Shown here: positions 7,327-13,747 of the stretch, one piece after another
Position numbering within the stretch: position 1 is the first letter of the stretch
Layout: every line of letters starts with the position of its first letter
NCBI GenBank assembly: GCA_031274845.1
Contig: JAISPN010000065.1
Span: 1 to 21,873, forward strand
Direction: 5' to 3'
DNA length: 21,873 nt
Origin: Acidobacteriaceae bacterium
GTDB lineage: Bacteria; Acidobacteriota; Vicinamibacteria; Vicinamibacterales; CAVVIG01
Program-made: the position numbers and the translations under genes
Notes under the pieces: model-generated
Seen by the model: only the letters and a program-made list of their open reading frames with translations
What the model was told of the DNA's origin: nothing
The model's database searches: none

Positions 7327-7629
7327 ATGTCGCGGCTGAAATCAGAGCTTGAAGTGGTCTGTCCGTGCTGTCAATCGGTGCTCGTCATCGATCTGAACCT
7401 CGGCCGTGTTGTGTCGCATCACGAGCCCGAGCGCGCCGATAAGCCGGAGTTGAGCGACGCGCATCGGATTCTCGACGCCGAAGCCGCGCGGCGTGAAGCG
7501 ATCTTCAAGCAGTCGGTTGACGCCGAGAAACATCGCGGGGATGCGTTGTCGCGCCGCTTCGAGGAAGCGTTGCGGCAGGCGCGTCAGGAACCGATCACGA
7601 AGCCGACGCGCGATTTCGATCTCGAGTGA
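7327..7629 (+). CDS. Small CPCC protein with coiled-coil-like tail, function unknown
   Basis: A 100-aa protein that I cannot assign to a named family. It begins MSRLKSELEVVCPCCQ, with a CPCC pair at 12-15, a VLVIDLNLGRVVSHHEP strand-turn segment and then a charged, probably helical region (about 45-90, rich in E, A, R and K). A single CxxC plus the HH pair at 31-32 could form a metal site, or metal binding could need a dimer. The ATG at 7327 was chosen because TATGAT is 6 nt upstream and the longer frame (open back to 6082) overlaps the EEP gene. Its last 46 bp overlap the end of the convergent transglutaminase-like gene. Confidence 0.65.
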   Translation: MSRLKSELEVVCPCCQSVLVIDLNLGRVVSHHEPERADKPELSDAHRILDAEAARREAIFKQSVDAEKHRGDALSRRFEEALRQARQEPITKPTRDFDLE

Positions 7630-8315
7630 TCGACGGTAAATTCGTCCGGCAGTTCCGTCCAGCGCTCGCGCCCCTTGTAGTCCGTCGGTTTCCGCCCGTC
7701 ATTCGCCGCGCGGTACGCGATGTAGCGTCGGCGAAGCTCGCGGAAGCGCGCATCCGACGTGACGATCGTTCTGTGCGGATAGTCGAGCAGCATCCGTTCC
7801 ACTTTCCAGACGTTGCCGTTTGCCAGCCGCCAGTCGTAGGGGCCCATGAGCGAGTCGAGATCAACGACCGCATAGCCGGTCACGCGTCCCGTGTAGTCCA
7901 CGTACGGATCGACGTAGCTTAGGGCAAGCGCTCGCGGCGTTGCGAAAACCGGCAGCCGGCCGTGCAGTCCCGGATCGCGTGAGCGCGCGATCGATCCCCA
8001 GCGTCCGCGTTGTCGATAGAGATAGATGACGTGATCGAGTTGATCGATCGACTCGAAGCTGAGCACCTGCGCCGGATAGCCGTGCTGTTCGAGAACGACC
8101 GCGGCGAAGAGCGCCGCTTCGAGACAGTGCGCGACGCCCGTGCGCACGACGCCGCGGAAGCCGCGCAGCGTCGCCCGGCCGTGCGGCTCCTGATTGTAGG
8201 GCAGCCGGTTCAGATAGCGCTGGACGTCGAGCGGCGTGCGAAGACGCTCGACGAGCCGCCGCTCGCGCGCGGTGAAGCGCAGCGGCCCAGGCGACGGTCG
8301 ATCAGTCGATGCCAA
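7584..8315 (-). CDS. Transglutaminase-like superfamily protein
   Basis: A 243-aa cytoplasmic protein. The segment GVAHCLEAALFAAVVLEQHG (C64), followed by LDHVIYLYRQRGRWGSI (H95) and YVDPYVDYTG (D136 or D140), has the Cys-His-Asp order and spacing of the transglutaminase/papain-like fold. Whether it is a peptidase, a crosslinker or an inactive member is unknown. The only possible start is TTG at 8315 (a TGA lies just upstream in this frame), so the coding region overlaps the end of the Sco-like gene by 14 bp; translational coupling is likely. The C-terminus overlaps the convergent CPCC gene by 46 bp. Confidence 0.65.
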   Translation of the reverse strand: MASTDRPSPGPLRFTARERRLVERLRTPLDVQRYLNRLPYNQEPHGRATLRGFRGVVRTGVAHCLEAALFAAVVLEQHGYPAQVLSFESIDQLDHVIYLYRQRGRWGSIARSRDPGLHGRLPVFATPRALALSYVDPYVDYTGRVTGYAVVDLDSLMGPYDWRLANGNVWKVERMLLDYPHRTIVTSDARFRELRRRYIAYRAANDGRKPTDYKGRERWTELPDEFTVDHSRSKSRVGFVIGS

Positions 8316-9180
8316 CCATCACCCGTACGTCGGCGAGCACCTGATCGGGCGTCCACTCGTTGCCGGAGTAGCTGCGGACCAGATTGCCCTGACGATCGAT
8401 GATGAGGGTCCGCAGATTGTGCGTGATGTCGGTCGGGTCGTTTGCCGCCCTGGAGATCGACACGCCGAAACGCGCGGCCCACTTATCGATCGCGTCGCGA
8501 TCGCCTGTCGTCGCCCAGGTCCAGATCTTCGGGTCCGCGCCGAGCGTCTTCGCGTGCGCCTTCAGCACCGGCGGCGTATCGATCGTCGGATCGATCGTGA
8601 CGCTCAGGAGGTGCGCCTTGAGGTCGTTATTGCGCGCGGCGAGCTTCTCCTGTATGGCGGCGAAGTTCTTGTCCATGAGCGGACAAAACGTCGGCATCGG
8701 ACAGTGCGTGTAGGTGAACGTGACGATGAGCGCTGAATCGTGGAACGTGCCGAGGTTGATCTTGTCGCCGTCCTGATTCGTGAGCGCGATGTCGGGCACC
8801 GGCGCGCCCGTGGCGAGCAGTTCGAGTCCTCCGGGGAGCGCGGTGCTGCCGCTCGGCCGTTCGAGCGGCGCGTCGCCCACTTTCTTGACGTTCTTCAGAT
8901 AGGCGTCGGCGTCTTCCACGACCAGCGTCGCGTTTACCAGATCGCCCGGGACGAGCGACGCGTATTCCTTCGCGTCGCGGACCTTGTAGGACATCGTCAT
9001 CGCCGACATGAAGCCGGGGATCTCCTCGTGCTTGATCGTCGCCTCGCGATGGTCGGCCGACATCGCGATGATCTGTCCCTGAAGTGTGTACTCGCGGCCG
9101 CCGGAGGACGAGGGTGATGATGACCCGCAGGCAAGCGTCAGGAGCGTGAGCGCAAGAGAAAGGGCGAGACGAATACGCAT
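8302..9180 (-). CDS. Sco1/SenC-type copper lipoprotein with N-terminal CusF-like domain
   Basis: A 292-aa lipoprotein: signal peptide with lipobox LTLAC (C18). Residues 30-100 are a CusF-like copper-binding domain (YTLQGQIIAM, H51, and GFMSAMTMSYKV with M58, M61, M63). Residues 118-292 are a Sco thioredoxin-like domain with a CX5C pair (THCPMPTFCP; C160, C166) in place of the classical CxxxC, and the conserved copper-ligand histidine H254 (DITHNLRTL). Sco proteins deliver copper to the CuA site of cytochrome c oxidase or protect against copper stress; the CusF domain suggests copper loading or buffering in the same polypeptide. TAAACT lies 6 nt before the ATG and overlaps the upstream hydrolase stop codon. 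Confidence 0.9.
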   Translation of the reverse strand: MRIRLALSLALTLLTLACGSSSPSSSGGREYTLQGQIIAMSADHREATIKHEEIPGFMSAMTMSYKVRDAKEYASLVPGDLVNATLVVEDADAYLKNVKKVGDAPLERPSGSTALPGGLELLATGAPVPDIALTNQDGDKINLGTFHDSALIVTFTYTHCPMPTFCPLMDKNFAAIQEKLAARNNDLKAHLLSVTIDPTIDTPPVLKAHAKTLGADPKIWTWATTGDRDAIDKWAARFGVSISRAANDPTDITHNLRTLIIDRQGNLVRSYSGNEWTPDQVLADVRVMVGID

Positions 9181-9186
9181 GTCGAT

Positions 9187-9192
9187 AGTTTA
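9187..9192 (-). promoter_or_regulatory. Candidate -10 box (TAAACT) for a leaderless Sco-like transcript
   Basis: On the - strand TAAACT is 6 nt before the ATG at 9180 and shares its first three bases with the stop codon of the upstream hydrolase gene. No Shine-Dalgarno is present. It may instead be chance inside an operon with a 9-nt gap. Confidence 0.4.
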
Positions 9193-10191
9193 CAGGCGAG
9201 GCTGAGGATTTGGGTGCGCGTGCGCGGCGACGAACGCCACGATCTGCTGTTCCGCCCAATAGCCATCGTCGTGGGCGCCGCGAGGACGGCCGACGAAGCC
9301 GCAGTGGCCGCCGTGGGCGGTCAGGTGCAGCGTAATGCGCGGGTTGTTGCGCACCGCCGGTTCGCGAAAGGCGCGAGCGGGAACGAAAGGGTCGTCTTCG
9401 GCCGTGATAATCAAGGCTGGCACGCGCACGTGGTCGATGACGCGCATCGCGCTCGCCCGATAGTAGTAATCCTCGGCGCTCAGGAAGCCAAAATGCGGCG
9501 CCGTGTAGTACTCGTCGAATTGACGGACGGTCTTGACGTCATCCAGCCGCGCCATGTCGAAGCGGCCCGGCGTGAGCGCGTTTTTGCGACGCATGCGGCT
9601 CTTGAGCCCGCGCACGAAGTTCCACTCGTAGACAAGATTCGACCGCCGTTCGAGCGCGTGGACGCACTCGCTGATTTCGAGAATCGGTGAGACGGCGGCG
9701 ACGGCGCCGAGCGCGCCGGGTGGACGATCGCCGTACTCGCCCGCGAGCTTGAGCGCGAGATTGCCGCCGAGCGAGTACCCGGCCACGGCAATAGAGGTGA
9801 GGCCGTCCACGCGCACGAGCTCTTCGAGCACATATTTCGGATCAGCGGTTAACCCTGAGTGGAACAGTCCGGCCGAGAGGTGCTCGGTGTTGCCGCAATT
9901 CCGCTGGTTGAGGAGGACGACGTTCATTCCGCGCGCGAACGCCTTTTCGGCCATTCCCAACATGTAGTGCGCATTGCTCGATCCGTTCAGGCCGTGCAGC
10001 GCCAGGAGCGTGGGACGGCTTGCGGCATCCGGCTGCCAGTGGCAATGCGCGAGGACGCGTGTGTCGGGCGCGACGTCGAAATAGCGATCTGTCGGGGGCG
10101 GCAGATGAGGAAACGAGCGAGGCCATCCCCAACCGAAGAGTGTCATGCGATGGCCGCCGGCTAAACCGGGGCGCGGGACGAATCCGTTCAC
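9190..10191 (-). CDS. Alpha/beta hydrolase, YheT-like
   Basis: A 333-aa hydrolase. It has the HGLNGSS oxyanion region (66-72), RNCGNTEHL (97-105), the nucleophile elbow GYSLGG (S140), the acid in TAEDDPFVP (D266 or D267) and the catalytic histidine in HGGHCGF (H296). This set and order match the YheT/EMB8 group of cytosolic carboxylesterase-like hydrolases, whose substrates are mostly unknown (lipid or aryl esters are likely). It starts with GTG at 10191, preceded by TAAGAT 6 nt away and no Shine-Dalgarno. It is divergent from dctA and is followed by the Sco-like gene after 9 nt. Confidence 0.88.
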   Translation of the reverse strand: MNGFVPRPGLAGGHRMTLFGWGWPRSFPHLPPPTDRYFDVAPDTRVLAHCHWQPDAASRPTLLALHGLNGSSNAHYMLGMAEKAFARGMNVVLLNQRNCGNTEHLSAGLFHSGLTADPKYVLEELVRVDGLTSIAVAGYSLGGNLALKLAGEYGDRPPGALGAVAAVSPILEISECVHALERRSNLVYEWNFVRGLKSRMRRKNALTPGRFDMARLDDVKTVRQFDEYYTAPHFGFLSAEDYYYRASAMRVIDHVRVPALIITAEDDPFVPARAFREPAVRNNPRITLHLTAHGGHCGFVGRPRGAHDDGYWAEQQIVAFVAAHAHPNPQPRL

Positions 10192-10197
10192 GTTTCG

Positions 10198-10220
10198 ATC
10201 TTAATGAGATCTTCTATGAT
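10198..10220. promoter_or_regulatory. Paired divergent -10 boxes between the hydrolase and dctA
   Basis: On the - strand TAAGAT (10203-10198) lies 6 nt before the GTG at 10191. On the + strand TATGAT (10215-10220) lies 7 nt before the ATG at 10228. Neither gene has a Shine-Dalgarno, and both transcripts would begin at the start codon. The -35 position of each falls inside the other's start region. Confidence 0.55.
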
Positions 10221-10227
10221 TAGCCCC

Positions 10228-11550
10228 ATGACGCCTCGCCGCTTTCCGAGCTTGTACGCGCAGGTGCTGGTGGCGATTGCGATCGGCGTGATTCTGGGTT
10301 TCGTCGCGCCGGAACAGGCGAAGGCGATGAAGCCGCTTGGCGACGGCTTCATCAAGCTGGTGAAGATGATGATCGCGCCCATCGTGTTCACCACGGTGGT
10401 CGTCGGCATCGCGCACATGGGCGCGATGCGGGATGTCGGACGGATTGGTCTCCGCGCGCTCGTCTACTTCGAGGTGGTCTCGACGATTGCCTTGGTCATC
10501 GGTCTGGTCGTCGTCTCGCTGCTCAAGCCGGGTGTCGGGGTCGCCTTCGATCCGGCGACGGCAGACACGAGCGCGGTCGCGTCGTACACGACCGCGTCGT
10601 CACACCTGACGACGACAGAGTTCTTGCTCGGCGTGATTCCCGACGCGGTCGTTGGTGGCTTCGCGCGCGGCGATGTGTTGCAGGTGCTGCTGTTCTCGGT
10701 CCTGTTCGGGCTGGCCTTGCTGCGGCTTGGACCACGTGTCCATCAACTGGTGCAGATCATCTCGATGATCTCCGACGCGCTCTTCGATATCGTCGGTCTG
10801 ATTATGCATCTGGCGCCGATTGGCGCGTTCGGCGCGATGGCATTCACGGTTGGCAACTACGGCGTCCGTTCGCTACTGGCGCTCGGCAAGCTGATGGCGG
10901 GCGTGTATCTCACGTGTCTGTTTTTTGTGTTCGTCGTGCTGGGGCTCATTGCGTTCCGAACGGGATTCAGCCTGTTCAAGTTTCTCCGCTACATCCGCGA
11001 GGAAATCCTGATCGTGCTCGGTACCTCCTCGTCGGAATCGGTGCTGCCGCGCATCATGGCCAAACTCGAACACCTGGGGTGCGCCAAGCCGGTGGTCGGG
11101 CTCGTCGTACCGACCGGCTATTCGTTCAACCTCGATGGAACGTCCATCTACATGACGATGGCCGCGATGTTCGTCGCGCAGGCGAGCGGCGTCCATCTGC
11201 CGATTGGCGAGGAACTCGGTGTGCTGGGCGTGCTGATGCTGACGTCAAAAGGATCGGCGGCGGTCACTGGCGCCGGATTCGTGACGCTCGCGGCGACGCT
11301 GTCCGCGTTTCCGGCGATCCCGATGGCTGGTTTGACGCTGCTCTTCGGCGTCGATCGGTTCATGTCGGAAGCGCGCGCCATCACCAACCTCATTGGCAAT
11401 GCCGTCGCGACGATGGTGGTCGCGAAGTGGGATGGCGCGCTGGATCTGCCGCGCGCGCGAGCGATTCTGAATGGCGAGGCGGTGCCGACGAGAGGGACCG
11501 ATCCGCTGGTGCTGGCCTCCGACGGACACCTGCCTGAACACGACGCCTGA
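10228..11550 (+). CDS. dctA: C4-dicarboxylate:cation symporter DctA
   Basis: A 440-aa inner-membrane transporter of the DAACS family. Diagnostic segments are the serine-rich GTSSSESVLPRI, the PTGYSFNLDGTSIY motif, LTSKGSAAVTGAGFV and RAITNLIGNAVAT, together forming the substrate- and cation-binding core between hairpins HP1 and HP2. The closely conserved GTSSSES...YSFNLDGTSIY...MAAMFVAQA run favours DctA (succinate, fumarate, malate) over glutamate transporters. Length is normal for the family. In-frame ATGs at 10204 and 10216 were rejected: the latter lies inside the TATGAT box, and the MTPRRFPSLYAQ start matches the family. No sensor-kinase pair (DctBD) is adjacent. It converges with the lemA-type gene after 12 nt without an obvious terminator. 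Confidence 0.92.
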   Translation: MTPRRFPSLYAQVLVAIAIGVILGFVAPEQAKAMKPLGDGFIKLVKMMIAPIVFTTVVVGIAHMGAMRDVGRIGLRALVYFEVVSTIALVIGLVVVSLLKPGVGVAFDPATADTSAVASYTTASSHLTTTEFLLGVIPDAVVGGFARGDVLQVLLFSVLFGLALLRLGPRVHQLVQIISMISDALFDIVGLIMHLAPIGAFGAMAFTVGNYGVRSLLALGKLMAGVYLTCLFFVFVVLGLIAFRTGFSLFKFLRYIREEILIVLGTSSSESVLPRIMAKLEHLGCAKPVVGLVVPTGYSFNLDGTSIYMTMAAMFVAQASGVHLPIGEELGVLGVLMLTSKGSAAVTGAGFVTLAATLSAFPAIPMAGLTLLFGVDRFMSEARAITNLIGNAVATMVVAKWDGALDLPRARAILNGEAVPTRGTDPLVLASDGHLPEHDA

Positions 11551-11562
11551 CGCTGTCACGCC

Positions 11563-12135
11563 CTATGGTTTTTGCGTGAAGTTCACCTTCGGCACCTGCG
11601 TCGCTTCCGGTGGCGCTTCGAAGAGCGGGTAGTCCTTGAACTTGAAGATCGCATTCGTGAGATTAGCCGGGAACGTCCGGCGCGATGTGTTGTACTCCTG
11701 CACGCTCGTGTTGTACCGCTGCCGGGCGACGGCGAGGCGATTCTCGGTGCCAGATAATTCGTCCATCAAGCGATTGAACTGTTCGTTGGCGCGCAGTTGT
11801 GGATAGTTCTCGGAGATCGCGAGCAGTCGTCCGAGCGCGCTCGTCTGCTGATTGACCGCCGTCATCGTCTCTTCGGGTGACTTCGCGGCGAGGAGACGCG
11901 ACCTCGCGTCCGCAATGTCCTTGTAGACCTGCTCTTCATGCGTCGCGTAGCCCTTCACGGTTTCCACCAGATTGGGGATGAGGTCGTTGCGGCGTTGCAG
12001 TTGATTCTGCACTTCGGCCCACTGCGACTTCACGGTCTCTTCCTGCGAGACGAATGTGTTGTACGAGCAACCTGTCAGGGGCGCTACGAACATGGCGAGG
12101 GCAAGCATTCGAACGGCTGTTCTACGGGTCATCAT
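11563..12135 (-). CDS. lemA: LemA-family lipoprotein
   Basis: A 190-aa LemA protein. The N-terminus is a lipoprotein signal with a good lipobox LTGC (C22), where most LemA proteins have a transmembrane helix. The helical core carries the family signatures QNQLQRRNDLIPNLVETVKGY, LGRLLAISENYPQLRANEQF, ARQRYNTSVQEYN and the C-terminal FPAN...FEAPPEA. LemA proteins are envelope proteins of unclear biochemical role, commonly next to TPM-domain or DUF3137 genes. The start at ATG 12135 (or the adjacent 12132) was chosen for GGAGAA 5 nt upstream. The longer frame to 12216 would overlap the TPM gene and lose the signal peptide. It is the third gene after the NT-like and TPM genes, with its own candidate -10 at 12172. 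Confidence 0.9.
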   Translation of the reverse strand: MMTRRTAVRMLALAMFVAPLTGCSYNTFVSQEETVKSQWAEVQNQLQRRNDLIPNLVETVKGYATHEEQVYKDIADARSRLLAAKSPEETMTAVNQQTSALGRLLAISENYPQLRANEQFNRLMDELSGTENRLAVARQRYNTSVQEYNTSRRTFPANLTNAIFKFKDYPLFEAPPEATQVPKVNFTQKP

Positions 12136-12171
12136 TGTTCTCCGGTGTCTGTCGATCACGTGGGTCTTGCG

Positions 12172-12177
12172 ATTGTA
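12172..12177 (-). promoter_or_regulatory. Candidate -10 box (TACAAT) for lemA
   Basis: On the - strand TACAAT lies in the 74-nt gap between the TPM and lemA genes, 36 nt before the lemA ATG. The leader contains the Shine-Dalgarno GGAGAA. It would let lemA be transcribed apart from the TPM gene. Confidence 0.35.
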
Positions 12178-12209
12178 TGTTGGCGTGGCGCGGTGATGTG
12201 GCATGGCGG

Positions 12210-13058
12210 CTACCACCCGGCGCCGCCGCCACCGCCGCCGCTTCTGCCGCCGCCGAAGCCGCCGAATCCACCACCGCCGCTAAATCCACCGCCGCCCCAT
12301 CCTCCACCAAATCCGCCGCCGAATGGACCAACGCCGCTGGTCCACATGCCGCCACGCCGGCGTTGCTGGAGGCTGGAGCCACGTCCACCGAGGATGCGGC
12401 TCAGGAACATGATGAGGAAGAAGCCCACCAGGATCGTGCCGACTGACGGATTCTGGGCCGTCGTCCGCGGATGTTCACGCGGGAGCGGCACATCGGTCAA
12501 CGTCACGTTGCGCCCTTGCGCGATGCGGCCGATGATGCGTGCCGTGCCGGCGAGCAGTCCAGCGCCGTACTGTTCCTGACGGAATTCAGGCACCATGTAC
12601 TCGCGGCTCGTTTCGCCCGCGAAGCCGTCGGTGACGAACTGTTCGAGGTCGTAGCCGACCTCCACCCAGACGCGCCGTTCTTTCGCGGCGAGGAGAATCA
12701 GCAGGCCGTTGTCTTTGCCGCGATCGCCGATGCCGTTGCCGCCGTTTTCAAACATCCGCACGGCGTATTCGCGGATGTCCGCATACGGTTCAATGGTCGG
12801 CACCGTGGCGACGACCACCACGTCGCCGGTTGTGGACTTGAGCGACAGGATCGCGTGTTCAATCGCTTGCGCGCTGTCTGGATCGAGCACGTGCGCGAAG
12901 TCGTTCACCGCGCCGGTGAGCGCGGGCGGTGCCGGTGCTGCTGTCGCCGAGGATGCTGGCAATGATGCTGATAGCGCGGCGGCGGCCGCGTGTGGCGTCA
13001 GGATCGTGGCCGTCCACAGCGTGACGGCCGCGAGCAGGAGGCGAAGGCGAGCCGTCAC
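12210..13058 (-). CDS. TPM-domain membrane protein with Gly-rich tail (YgcG-like)
   Basis: A 282-aa secreted, membrane-anchored protein: signal peptide (about 1-28), an Ala/Pro-rich spacer, then the TPM fold (LTGAVNDFAHVLD, LKSTTGDVVVVATVPTIEPY, FENGGNGIGDRGKDNGLLILLA, RRVWVEVGYDLEQFVTD, REYMVPEF). One transmembrane helix follows (VGTILVGFFLIMFLSRIL), and then about 60 residues that are mostly Gly with Phe, Ser and Trp. TPM domains have been called phosphatases, but this is not settled; a role in membrane protein maturation or photosystem repair is described for some members. The GTG start at 13058 overlaps the TGA of the NT-like gene (GTGA), so the two are translationally coupled. The tail explains the GCC/GGC-rich repeats at 12215-12310. 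Confidence 0.87.
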   Translation of the reverse strand: MTARLRLLLAAVTLWTATILTPHAAAAALSASLPASSATAAPAPPALTGAVNDFAHVLDPDSAQAIEHAILSLKSTTGDVVVVATVPTIEPYADIREYAVRMFENGGNGIGDRGKDNGLLILLAAKERRVWVEVGYDLEQFVTDGFAGETSREYMVPEFRQEQYGAGLLAGTARIIGRIAQGRNVTLTDVPLPREHPRTTAQNPSVGTILVGFFLIMFLSRILGGRGSSLQQRRRGGMWTSGVGPFGGGFGGGWGGGGFSGGGGFGGFGGGRSGGGGGGAGW

Positions 13059-13723
13059 GCGACACCCACGCCAGTGACGCTCCAACTGTCGATGTCGTTG
13101 GTCAGCCGCTCCATCGCGGTCAGGTATTCAGGCATGATGCGCACCGCGTCGTTGGTGGTGAAGTGCGACTTGGCGGTGAGGTGTGAGATCTCGGCGAGGA
13201 TCGGCGCGGCGCGATACGACGATTGCAGGGATCGCACATGCTCAAGGAGCGCGGCCAGCGCGGGCGCGGAGCGCAGGACGAGCGCGGGGAGTACGTCGCG
13301 GCTGCCGGCGGTTTCGAGGTAGTCCTCGCGGAGGTGCAGCAGATGGCTGCGCGCCTGCACTTCGCACGCGCGCCGCAGATCTTCCTGCGCGACAGAGAGC
13401 CCGTCGAACGGATTCTGTCCGGCGACGATGACGTGGTCCGCGAGGATGGAGCCGAACTCGAAGGGAAACGCGTCGAGCGAGCGATCGAACTCACCGCTCT
13501 TCAGGACGAGCGGTGTCGCCAGCCCAAGGTGTTCCCATCGCACCACCAGCGCGGCGCAGCGCGTCAGGTCGTCGGTGACGAGCGAATCGACGATGACGAG
13601 CGTGCGAAGCGGCGTGCGGCTGTCCTGCCGCCTGAGCGCGTAGGCCACGACCGACCGAAGGCGGTCATGGAAAATCTGGCGGAGGTCGTCCGCCAGCGTG
13701 TGGACGGCGTCGGGAATCGGCAT
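13055..13723 (-). CDS. Degenerate nucleotidyltransferase-like protein
   Basis: A 222-aa cytoplasmic protein. It reads like the Pol-beta-type nucleotidyltransferase group: an N-terminal DRLRSVVAYA strand-turn, RTLVIVDSLVTDDL, EFDRSLDAFPFEF, HVIVAGQNPFDGLSVAQEDLRRACE and a helical C-terminus (RSHLLHLREDYLE). However, the catalytic GS motif (normally YGS) is replaced by YALRR, and the paired aspartates expected next to it are missing, so the protein is probably inactive as a transferase. Assignment is by pattern only. TACAAT lies 6 nt before the ATG with no Shine-Dalgarno, and its stop overlaps the TPM start. It is divergent from yvcK. The frame open up to 14737 is antisense to yvcK and was not used. 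Confidence 0.6.
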   Translation of the reverse strand: MPIPDAVHTLADDLRQIFHDRLRSVVAYALRRQDSRTPLRTLVIVDSLVTDDLTRCAALVVRWEHLGLATPLVLKSGEFDRSLDAFPFEFGSILADHVIVAGQNPFDGLSVAQEDLRRACEVQARSHLLHLREDYLETAGSRDVLPALVLRSAPALAALLEHVRSLQSSYRAAPILAEISHLTAKSHFTTNDAVRIMPEYLTAMERLTNDIDSWSVTGVGVA

Positions 13724-13729
13724 GACGCA

Positions 13730-13739
13730 ATTGTAAAAT
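13730..13739. promoter_or_regulatory. Overlapping divergent -10 boxes between the NT-like gene and yvcK
   Basis: On the - strand TACAAT (13735-13730) lies 6 nt before the ATG at 13723. On the + strand TAAAAT (13734-13739) lies 8 nt before the ATG at 13748. The boxes overlap by two bases, and neither gene has a Shine-Dalgarno. Confidence 0.55.
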
Positions 13740-13747
13740 GTGAACCG

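Noticed and set aside
12210..12310. GCC-rich tandem-like repeat with Pro-rich and Ala-rich frames
   Set aside because: Explained by the Gly-rich tail of the TPM protein on the - strand; not an independent repeat element.
13223..13747. In-frame upstream extension of yvcK
   Set aside because: Antisense to the NT-like gene, and the YvcK family N-terminus begins at 13748 with a -10 box just before it.
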